From: DAOUAM01 sp034433305
Lineage (GTDB): Bacteria > Chloroflexota > Dehalococcoidia > Lucifugimonadales > DAOUAM01
Direction: 5' to 3'
Length of the DNA stretch: 55,333 nt
NCBI GenBank assembly: GCA_034433305.1
Contig: DAOUAM010000082.1
Location: forward strand, 1 to 55,333
Below, piece after piece: positions 9,085 to 16,490 of this stretch (positions are counted from its first letter, which is position 1; each line of letters opens with the position of its first letter). A model generated the notes under the pieces. It was not told the DNA's origin and did no database searches. It was given only the letters and a program-made list of their open reading frames with translations. A program made the position numbers and the translations under genes.

Positions 9085-9663
9085 GTGTCTATCAGGTCAA
9101 CTACAGTCCCCAGGCAGTCCGCGATGCCCGGCGTGTACCCGCTGCTGGCCGTCGCCGCGACTATCGGCTTCATGGCCGCCAGTGACTACCTTGTCCAGGA
9201 AGGTACCTGGATTCCCAGAAACCTGCGGGCAGTCTATGACAATTTTACCCACGGCACCATAGCGGGGCTGCTAGCGGCCTTCACGGGGCGAGGCAGGGCC
9301 AGCGTGGGCCGGTTCCTGGCTGGGTACGTGGTGGGCGCGGGGCTGGACATTGACCATGCCATCGCCGCCCGGTCACTGAGGCTGGGTGCCATGCTGTCCC
9401 TGGGCGGCAGGCCCTTCAGCCATAGCCTGGCCTTTTCCGTGGCGACGGCCATAGCCGTGGGCGCGGTATCACGGCGCCCTTCATGGGCGTGGCTCGTCTT
9501 CTTCTCCCTGGCGTCCCACGTCATAAGGGACGCTGGGCTGAGCAGGGCGCCCATATTCTGGCCGCTGCCACCAGCACAACTGCCGGCCCTGGCCTACTAC
9601 TCCGCCATCGCGGCCCTGGCGCTCATCTCCAGCACCATGCTCAAGCAGCGGCAGGCCAGGTAG
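9085..9663 (+). CDS. DUF457/YdjM-like membrane metal-dependent hydrolase
   Basis: An integral membrane protein with about four to five helices and the histidine and aspartate motifs of the LexA-regulated YdjM/DUF457 group: YDNFTHGTIAGL, GLDIDHAIAARS, GRPFSHSLAF and LASHVIRDAGL. Those residues probably bind a divalent metal at the membrane surface; the substrate is unknown. The start is unsure. The frame is open from 9031; the GTG at 9085 has GGAG about 9 nt upstream and is given here; an ATG at 9124 begins closer to the first helix. It ends about 106 bp before the GT-C-like gene at 9770. Confidence 0.72.
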   Translation: MSIRSTTVPRQSAMPGVYPLLAVAATIGFMAASDYLVQEGTWIPRNLRAVYDNFTHGTIAGLLAAFTGRGRASVGRFLAGYVVGAGLDIDHAIAARSLRLGAMLSLGGRPFSHSLAFSVATAIAVGAVSRRPSWAWLVFFSLASHVIRDAGLSRAPIFWPLPPAQLPALAYYSAIAALALISSTMLKQRQAR

Positions 9664-9769
9664 GCATGGCCAGCGTCCACGAGGCCATGGAGGTGGATGA
9701 AGCATAGGCGGAAGCAACCACGCCAGCACGCCCGGGGCCGCACCCCGAGACGCAGACCCGCGCAAGACG

Positions 9770-11935
9770 ATGGCCCACGGTGCCTTTCCTATTGAGGGAC
9801 GCCTGACGCCAGGCCGCCTCCGCGCCGTGCTGGCGTCGCCAGTCGTCGTGTTCCTGGGCCTGGCGCTGACCATCGTGGGGCCACTCATGACGCCAGGCTA
9901 CCTCTTCGCCCTGGACTCTCCCCTGGCACTGAACCAGGACATCTCGGGCTACTTCTGGGGGACTTCTGACGGCGCCAGTGGCGTCTTCGCGGCCACCTAC
10001 AACTCAGCGCCCATAGCCCTGGCGCTGAAGGCCCTGGACTGGCTGCTGCCCGGCTGGCTGGTGCAGCGCCTGTACCTGGTGCTGCTCTTCTGGCTGTGTG
10101 GACTGGGTGGCTCCAGGCTGCCTTACGTCAGAGGCCCGGCCCGCTACTACGCCGGAGTCTTTTACGCCGTAAACCCCTTCACCTGCATCCGGTTCGTCAC
10201 CGGCCAGTGGGGTGTGCTGGGAGCGTACGCCCTGGCGCCCTTCGCCGTGGAGGCCTTCGTGGGCCTGCTGGAGCGGCCGGGCGCCAGGAACGCGGTCAGG
10301 GTGGCCCTGTGGCTCTCCCTCACAGGCTTCATGCAGGTGCACGGGCTGGCGCTGGCCCTGGGGCTGCTGGCTGTCCTCCTTGTCAGCAGGTGCGCCCTGG
10401 AGCCAGGCGCCGCCAGGCGCTGCGTGCCGGCGCTGGCCCTGGCGGCGGGGCTTTCCATGGCCCTCAACCTCTTCTGGGTGCTCAGGGCCGCACTGGCATC
10501 CGGCGGCGTGGCCGATGTCCTGCCCGTGGCCGAGCTGGACTACTTCGCGGCCAGGCCACCGCTGGCCGTGCTGTCCCTGCGCGGCTTCTGGCTCAGCAGC
10601 CGCTACGTTGACCCGGCCAGCGTCGTCCCTGGCTGGTGGCTGCTACTCCTGGCGGCGCTCTATCTAGCGGCCCTGGGGGCGGTGGCGCTGCTGCGGGACC
10701 ATGCGCTCCGTTGGCTGGGCGTGGCCCTGGTGGCTGCCCTGCTGCTCTCGGCGCTCCTGGCCGCCGGGCCGGGGACAACGGCCATGGCGCCCCTGTTCCG
10801 GCTAATGTGGGAGCACGTGCCGGGCTATGCGGCCTTTCGGGACTCTCACAAGTTCGTGGCGGTGCTGGCCCTGGGCTACGCCTGGCTGGGCGCTCTCGGC
10901 TTGCAGGCCGCCTCAGCCCGTCTCGGCGAAGTCGCCCGGCCCCTGAGGACCGCCAGGACGGCGCTTCCGGCGGTGGCGGCGCTTGTGCCGGTGGCCCTGG
11001 GGCTGCCGGTCTTTGGCGCCTGGGGCCAACTCCGGCCGGCGGACTACCCTGGCGACTGGCACCAGGCGCGCGCCATCCTCGACCGCGACGGCGGGGACTT
11101 CGCTGTCCTTTACCTTCCCTGGCACATGTACATGGACATGCCATGGCTGGAGAACCGCTGGCGGCGAGTCGCCAACCCTGCGCCGGCCTTCTTCGCGCGG
11201 CCGGCCATCTACGGCGACAACCTGGAGATCGCGCCTGTCTCGTCCGATAGCACCGACCCCGTCAGCGCCTACATAGAGTCCCTGCTGGAGCGGTCGGACA
11301 CCCTGCGCCACTTCGGCGCCCACATCGCCCCGCTGAATGCCAGGTACGTCGTCCTCCTGCATACCGCCGACTACGACTCCTATAACTTCCTGGGGCGCCA
11401 GACTGACCTGGAGCCTGTCCTGGAGGGGCAGACCATCTCCCTTTTCCGCAACCTGAGTTACGCCGGCGGTGCGTACAGCGTTAATCAAGTTGTGAATGTA
11501 CGTGACTGGTCGCAGTACCTGGAGCTTTCTTCCGGCAGCGCCGGCCCGGCGGGCACGCTGTACCTGCTGGGCGGCGAGGCCTTGCCGGCCAGCTCTCAGG
11601 CGCCGGCTGGCATGGGTAGCAGGGAGGGCGTCCCTCTGGTCCGGCGAAGCCCTGTATCCTACAGGGCCAGCGTGGCCCAGGAAGGCTACCTGGTCTTCCC
11701 GCTGCCCCAGCACGTCGCCAGGGAGGGCTGGACCTACGAAGGCAGGCCAGCGCTGCTGCATCTGGGCCTGACGCCGGCCTTTCCGGTAGGCCCGGGCACT
11801 GGCACCATCTCCTACTCCCGGTTCTACCAGCGCGACCTGCCTGCCTACGCCCTGGCCGTCGCAGCCCTGGCCGTGGCTTTGGCCGCGTGGCTGAAGGGCC
11901 GGGCCAGCGAACAGAGGAAACAGCACCTGTGTTGA
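9770..11935 (+). CDS. Large polytopic membrane protein, GT-C glycosyltransferase-like
   Basis: A 721-residue protein with a membrane half (about residues 20-410, roughly 10-12 helices) and a soluble C-terminal half, closed by one final helix (LAVAALAVALAAWLKGRA). The first external loop holds FALDSPLALNQDISGYFWG, with acidic residues where GT-C enzymes place catalytic Asp/Glu. The layout recalls polyprenyl-phosphate-sugar-dependent transferases of the arabinofuranosyl/DUF3367 type. Catalysis is inferred and the donor unknown. The start has a weak ribosome site. It overlaps the flippase-like gene by a few bases and begins a three-gene operon. It is not obviously a paralogue of the 733- and 953-residue proteins nearby, although its architecture is similar. 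Confidence 0.7.
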   Translation: MAHGAFPIEGRLTPGRLRAVLASPVVVFLGLALTIVGPLMTPGYLFALDSPLALNQDISGYFWGTSDGASGVFAATYNSAPIALALKALDWLLPGWLVQRLYLVLLFWLCGLGGSRLPYVRGPARYYAGVFYAVNPFTCIRFVTGQWGVLGAYALAPFAVEAFVGLLERPGARNAVRVALWLSLTGFMQVHGLALALGLLAVLLVSRCALEPGAARRCVPALALAAGLSMALNLFWVLRAALASGGVADVLPVAELDYFAARPPLAVLSLRGFWLSSRYVDPASVVPGWWLLLLAALYLAALGAVALLRDHALRWLGVALVAALLLSALLAAGPGTTAMAPLFRLMWEHVPGYAAFRDSHKFVAVLALGYAWLGALGLQAASARLGEVARPLRTARTALPAVAALVPVALGLPVFGAWGQLRPADYPGDWHQARAILDRDGGDFAVLYLPWHMYMDMPWLENRWRRVANPAPAFFARPAIYGDNLEIAPVSSDSTDPVSAYIESLLERSDTLRHFGAHIAPLNARYVVLLHTADYDSYNFLGRQTDLEPVLEGQTISLFRNLSYAGGAYSVNQVVNVRDWSQYLELSSGSAGPAGTLYLLGGEALPASSQAPAGMGSREGVPLVRRSPVSYRASVAQEGYLVFPLPQHVAREGWTYEGRPALLHLGLTPAFPVGPGTGTISYSRFYQRDLPAYALAVAALAVALAAWLKGRASEQRKQHLC

Positions 11936-12918
11936 AGACAGGCTTGAGACTGGCGATGGCCGTGGCCATAGTTGGCGCCATCATCTGGGCAAGCGGCCCA
12001 AGAGACCTGGCCCGGGCCGCCCACCTTGGCGTGGCGCCGGCCGTCCAGGTGCTGGCCATGACTGGCCTGCTGGCCCTGGCGTCCTCGTGGCGCTGGCGGC
12101 TTGTCCTGGCGCGCTTCGACCCGGCTGGCGCCTACCCGCTGTTCTCCATCTTCAGGGTGGTGATAGTGGGGCTGGTGCTGGGGCTGGTGGTGTCCCAGGA
12201 TGTGGGGTCAGCAAGCTCCCGCATAGCCTACCTGACGCGCGACCGCCGGATACCTCTGGCCCAGGCTGGCTACTCGGTGCTGCTGGACCGCTGGCTGGAC
12301 CTGCTGGTGCTGGCGGCGCTGGCGCCGGTGTCGGCCCTGTTCCTGGCCAAAGTCCTGGGGGCTGGCGTGGCCCTGGCCCTCCTGGGCCTGGCCGCCGGCG
12401 CGCTGCTGGCCCTGAGCTTCCTGTGGCCGTCATCCCTCACATGGCTGCTGTCCACGGGCTACTCGGCGGCGTCGGCGGCCTTGAGGCGCCTCCTGCGAAG
12501 GCGGGGGGGCGCGCTCCAGCCGGTCACCGCGACCATGAGGCTGGGCCGCCGGCAGCTTGCCCTGGCGGTCGCCCTCAGCCTGGCGCGGCTGGTGGCTGTC
12601 ACGCTCAGAGCATGGCTGGTGGCGCTGGCCCTGGGCACAGGAATCTCCTTGGAGGAAACCTTCCTGCTGGTCCCCATCGTCCAGGTGGCGCTCCTGGTGC
12701 CGCTGACTCCCGGAGGGCTGGGCGTTTACGATGCTGGCTGGTACGGGGCCTTGCTATCGCGCGGTGTCGCCGGGGCCGATGCCCTGCCCTTCGTCCTGCT
12801 GCACCGGGTGCTGAGCACTGCCGCGCTGCTGGCCATCGCCGCCCTGACCGAGGCCGCCTGGCATCTGGGCAGGCTGGTGCGGCGGCCAGCCGCCGGCACA
12901 GGTGGCGATGGGCCATGA
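11929..12918 (+). CDS. Flippase-like membrane protein (UPF0104 / LPG-synthase transmembrane domain)
   Basis: A protein of about 329 residues with eight or so membrane helices. It shows the UPF0104/AglD-type signature near the C-terminus (LVPLTPGGLGVYDAGWYGAL) and SSRIAYLTRDRRIPLAQAGY in the middle. The family includes the membrane half of MprF and many flippase-like proteins in glycan clusters. The likely start is GTG 11929, with AGAGGAAA about 9 nt upstream and a 7-nt overlap with the preceding stop; an upstream GTG at 11887 is also open. Its stop overlaps the next ATG as ATGA. It probably moves or anchors a lipid-linked glycan intermediate. This is inference from context. Confidence 0.82.
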   Translation: MLKTGLRLAMAVAIVGAIIWASGPRDLARAAHLGVAPAVQVLAMTGLLALASSWRWRLVLARFDPAGAYPLFSIFRVVIVGLVLGLVVSQDVGSASSRIAYLTRDRRIPLAQAGYSVLLDRWLDLLVLAALAPVSALFLAKVLGAGVALALLGLAAGALLALSFLWPSSLTWLLSTGYSAASAALRRLLRRRGGALQPVTATMRLGRRQLALAVALSLARLVAVTLRAWLVALALGTGISLEETFLLVPIVQVALLVPLTPGGLGVYDAGWYGALLSRGVAGADALPFVLLHRVLSTAALLAIAALTEAAWHLGRLVRRPAAGTGGDGP

Positions 12919-15116
12919 GGCCCTGGCTGCTGCCGCGCTGGAACTGGACGGACAGCCTCCTGCTGGTGGCGCTGGCCGGGCTGCTCGTGGTCCGCTACCT
13001 TGTGCTACGCCCCTTCGAGGTGGTGGGGGCCGATAACGCCAACTACCTGCTGACGGTGAGGCAGGTCTCTGGCAGCGACCCCAGCGGGCTGGGCCTGCTA
13101 CGGCCACCGCTCGTTGGCCTGCTGCTCAAGCCCTTCGTCGAGCTGCTGCCCGCCACTGTCGCCCTCAAGGCCGCTGGCATCGTATCCTCTCTCATCATCG
13201 CCCTGCCTTTCTTCAAGCTCAGCCAGCGCGGCCTGAAGCCTCTCCTCCAGGGCTATGAAGTGGTGGCGCTGGTGGCGACGCTGGGTTTCGTCTCCAGCTA
13301 CCAGTTTGCCTCCATGCTGGCCTTTGGCTGGCTGACCTTCCTGGGCATCTTCCTGGTGCTGCTGCTCATGGTGAAGGCGCTGGACCTGTGGGAGCGCCCC
13401 AGCAGGGCCAACGTGGCCGCCTTTGCCGTGACCATGCTCCTCGTAGCCGCGACCCACCAGACGACGCTGCTCATGGCGGGGGTGATGGTGGCCTGCGCCC
13501 TGGGTGGGCTGGGCCTGTCGGCGCTGCGGGCAGCGCGCCGGGATGTCTTCCTGCCATTCCTGCGAGGAACAGGCGCCGCCGTGGTGCTGGGCGGCCTGGC
13601 CTCGCTGCCGCTGGCCCCGCTCTACCTGCGACATGCAACTGACTACACCACGGAGCAGTGGCCCACCTCGGCCCTTGCGCTGGACTACTTCAGCGGGCAG
13701 GTGAGCTTCTTCTTCCACGACGCGCCCCGCGCGTGGGTGTTCGCCGCGTGGATGGCAGTGGTTGGCCTGGTGGCGGTAACTCGCCGGCAGGGGCCTGCCC
13801 TGGCCGCCTGGACAGCGGGCCTTGCCGTTGGCCCGGTGCTGACGACCATAACGGCCATGGACATCTCCAACCGCGCGTGGATGTTCATTTACGCGCCCCT
13901 GTGGCTCCTGGCGCCGGCGGGCGTGGCCTGGCACCTGCAGGAGCTGAGCGTGTACCTGGGCAGGCGTCCCGGCTGGACGCGCTGGGCCAGCGCCGTCCCG
14001 CTGGCAGGCTGCCTTGTCCTGGTGGGCCTGATGGCTGGCTACCAGTTTTACCTGTACCCCAGGCGCCTGGCCGAGCAGGCCGAGACCCACTCCAGCCTGG
14101 ACGCCGAGGCCCTGGCGGCGGCCCGCTGGGCTGGCGACACGCTGCCGGCCGGGAAGCCGGTGGTCGCCTATCCCTTCAGCCTGGGCTGGTGGCTGGAAGG
14201 CGCCGAGGGCCTGACGGCCTTCGAGATCGGCAGCTTCCCGCGCAAGAGCCAGGCCATGCAGTCGGACATCGGGCAGGCTGTGGTATCGGGCGACCATGTC
14301 CTGTTCAACGGCAGCACCGGCCTGGCGTGGGCCTTCCCGGCGGACGCTCCCGGTGACCCTCAGTTGCTGGTGCGCACCGGCAAGGAGTACCAGACCTCGG
14401 CCTACTTCGACGACGCCACGGCCATGGTAGAGCTGGACCAGGGCGGCGCGGCGCGGGCCGTGTCCCTGGCCGACATCCCGGCCTCCCTGGACGTGCAAGA
14501 CGACGGCCAGTCGGCCACCGTCACCCGCCGCTTCCAGTCCGAGGCCCTGGAGGTTGTGCAGACCACTCTGATGGGTACCGGGCGGTGGCAGGTGACGGTG
14601 TCGTACGCCTTCACGGCCCGGCAGGGAGGCATCAGGCAGGTGATAGTACCCCTGCGGTTCAACGACTTCCTCACCCAGTCCGTGACCAGCCAGGGGCTTC
14701 AGGCGGAGGCCATACACGTCGGCCAGGACCACAGCTTCGCGGTGCGCGTGGTACGCGAGGCCATCACCAGCGAGGCATCCGGCGCGTCAGTAGAGGTACG
14801 CCAGCCCGACGATTACACCCTGGAGTTCGTCCTGGCGCCCCAAGGCCCGGCGACCTCGCTGCTGCTCTCCGTCCACTTCGAGTTCGAGGGCGCCCTGCCG
14901 GCCGAAGCGCCGGTCAGCCACGTCAACACTCTCACAGCGCTGCGCGACTACGGGATTTCCGCCCTGATGGTGGATGAGGCACCGGTGAACGGCCTGGTGC
15001 CGCTGTCCTCGGCCCAGCTACAGTGGCTGGAGTCAAGCCCCTACTATCGCAGGGCCTACCAGAGCGGCAGGCTCTCGGCCTTCCAGGTGGTAGCCGGAGG
15101 CGGCCCGGGGCCATAA
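12915..15116 (+). CDS. GT-C-like polytopic membrane protein, paralogue of the 953-aa protein
   Basis: A 733-residue protein starting at the ATG that overlaps the flippase stop (ATGA at 12915-12918), so translation is probably coupled. The open frame continues far upstream, but that part is antisense-like and overlaps the flippase gene. About ten helices lie in residues 10-385; the rest is a soluble beta-rich domain. The first external loop reads ADNANYLLTVRQVSG and then GLGLLRPPL, nearly identical to the loop of the protein at 16491-19352. The soluble part shares YPFSLGWWLEGAEG with FPFGLGWWIEGAAG there. The acidic residue in the first loop suits a GT-C transferase. Function is inferred. Confidence 0.75.
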   Translation: MRPWLLPRWNWTDSLLLVALAGLLVVRYLVLRPFEVVGADNANYLLTVRQVSGSDPSGLGLLRPPLVGLLLKPFVELLPATVALKAAGIVSSLIIALPFFKLSQRGLKPLLQGYEVVALVATLGFVSSYQFASMLAFGWLTFLGIFLVLLLMVKALDLWERPSRANVAAFAVTMLLVAATHQTTLLMAGVMVACALGGLGLSALRAARRDVFLPFLRGTGAAVVLGGLASLPLAPLYLRHATDYTTEQWPTSALALDYFSGQVSFFFHDAPRAWVFAAWMAVVGLVAVTRRQGPALAAWTAGLAVGPVLTTITAMDISNRAWMFIYAPLWLLAPAGVAWHLQELSVYLGRRPGWTRWASAVPLAGCLVLVGLMAGYQFYLYPRRLAEQAETHSSLDAEALAAARWAGDTLPAGKPVVAYPFSLGWWLEGAEGLTAFEIGSFPRKSQAMQSDIGQAVVSGDHVLFNGSTGLAWAFPADAPGDPQLLVRTGKEYQTSAYFDDATAMVELDQGGAARAVSLADIPASLDVQDDGQSATVTRRFQSEALEVVQTTLMGTGRWQVTVSYAFTARQGGIRQVIVPLRFNDFLTQSVTSQGLQAEAIHVGQDHSFAVRVVREAITSEASGASVEVRQPDDYTLEFVLAPQGPATSLLLSVHFEFEGALPAEAPVSHVNTLTALRDYGISALMVDEAPVNGLVPLSSAQLQWLESSPYYRRAYQSGRLSAFQVVAGGGPGP

Positions 15117-15255
15117 TACCGACTCTGCTAAAGACGGCGGTAAGTCCCTTCTCCCCTGGCGGGCTGACAGGAGTAGGTGCTTTCCTTCAGCACGCCTGTA
15201 CAGTGCGGCAAAAGCCTGTGCAGTCATAAGACTCGGAGCGTTGTATGCAACGCCC

Positions 15256-16473
15256 CTATGGGCTGGTGGCGCGTCCGGGAAGGGAGGCGCCCTCCACAGC
15301 AGGCACCTGTGCCGACACGCCGGCCGCGCCCAGCAGAAAGGACTCCAGCCTGTCCACGTTGCGCTCCCAGTCCATGTCCTCGGCCCTGGCACGGGCGGCC
15401 TGCCCCATGGGGCGCAGACGCTGTGGTTGGGCCAGCAACTCCTGCACCGCGCGGGCCAGCGAGGCAGCGTCGCCGGGCGGCACCAGCAGGCCCGTGCGGC
15501 CCGGCTCCACCACCTCCTCAGGCCCACCGGAGCGCGTAGCTATGGCTGGTATGCCGCTGGCGAAGGCCTCCAGCAGCACCAGGCCAAACCCCTCGCCTGT
15601 CAGGCTGGGCAGGACAAAGACATCGGCGGCGCGGTAGTAGTCGGGCAGCAGGCCATCGGGGATGAAGCCGGCCAGGCGGACGTTGCGCAGCCCGTGGCCC
15701 TCGATGTACCGCTCCATGGCCGTCCGCTCCGGGCCAGTGCCCCCGATGACGGCCAGGATGTCTTGCCTTTCCCTCAGCAAGCGGCATGCGTCCAGAAGGG
15801 TGTCCAGACCGTTGCGAAAGACCAGGCGGCGCACAGTGAACAGCACCAGCCGGTCCGACGGCAGCCCCAGCCTGGCCCTGGCCTCCTGACGCTCCCGCTC
15901 CGACGCGGCCGGCGTGAAGCGCCGGGTGTCCACGCCATTGTAGAGCAGATGCACCGGCCTGGGGCCGGCCAGCCGCTGGACGTAGGCGCGGGTGTGCTGG
16001 CTGATGGCCAGGAGCGTCGTCGCCGAGCGCAGGGCGAAACGGCCCAGGGTGGCATCCAGCAGGCCCTCGGCCAGCGACCAGGGCGGCCTGTACCGCACGT
16101 AGGGATGGTGCTGGAGCAGCACCAGGGGCTTCCCGGTGGGCCTGGCCAGGGCCGCGCTGGCGACAGTCCCCAGGAACACGTGGCTGTGGGCCAGCACCAC
16201 GTCGTGGGAGGCCGCCAGCCGCCGGAGCAGCGGCAGCAGGCCCGGCGAGAACAGCGGGTAGGGTATGCCGCGCCGCTCCAGCAGGTTGGCGGCCCTCACA
16301 CGGTATATAGCGCAGCCGTCCTCGCGGACAGCAGGCGGGTCTCCCCTCAGCCGCGAGGTAACCACCGAGACCTGGTGGCCCCTCTGGGCCAGCCTGCGGG
16401 CCTGCTCCAGGGCTACCCGTTCCACTCCCCCACGGTGGGGGTGCCAGTAGTGGGTGACAACCAGTACCTTCAT
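15256..16473 (-). CDS. Glycosyltransferase family 4
   Basis: A 405-residue GT-B fold transferase. The open frame extends upstream, but MKVLVVTHYWHPHRGGVERV at 16473 is the standard GT4 N-terminus, and the longer version would overlap the upstream gene. The C-terminal half has the sugar-nucleotide motif EGFGLVLLEAFASGIPAIAT (EX7E) and GGPEEVVEPGRTG. It transfers a sugar from an NDP-sugar to a lipid-linked or free acceptor on the cytoplasmic side. It begins 17 bp after the stop of the 953-residue gene and is the last of four genes on this strand. The 139-bp gap to the convergent plus-strand gene holds no strong terminator. Confidence 0.9.
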   Translation of the reverse strand: MKVLVVTHYWHPHRGGVERVALEQARRLAQRGHQVSVVTSRLRGDPPAVREDGCAIYRVRAANLLERRGIPYPLFSPGLLPLLRRLAASHDVVLAHSHVFLGTVASAALARPTGKPLVLLQHHPYVRYRPPWSLAEGLLDATLGRFALRSATTLLAISQHTRAYVQRLAGPRPVHLLYNGVDTRRFTPAASERERQEARARLGLPSDRLVLFTVRRLVFRNGLDTLLDACRLLRERQDILAVIGGTGPERTAMERYIEGHGLRNVRLAGFIPDGLLPDYYRAADVFVLPSLTGEGFGLVLLEAFASGIPAIATRSGGPEEVVEPGRTGLLVPPGDAASLARAVQELLAQPQRLRPMGQAARARAEDMDWERNVDRLESFLLGAAGVSAQVPAVEGASLPGRATSP

Positions 16474-16490
16474 GCTCCGCTCCAGGCCGC

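Noticed and set aside
12087..12914. Long upstream extension in frame with the 733-residue GT-C-like protein (total over 1000 residues)
   Set aside because: It overlaps the flippase-like gene on the same strand, reads as Pro/Gly/Arg-rich nonsense and is replaced by an ATGA-coupled start.
13098..14732. 544-codon open frame on the minus strand opposite the GT-C-like gene
   Set aside because: His/Gln/Arg/Gly-rich shadow of a GC-rich gene with no motif and no ribosome site. The same applies to long antisense frames opposite gyrA, rel, the TPP enzyme and the GMC genes.
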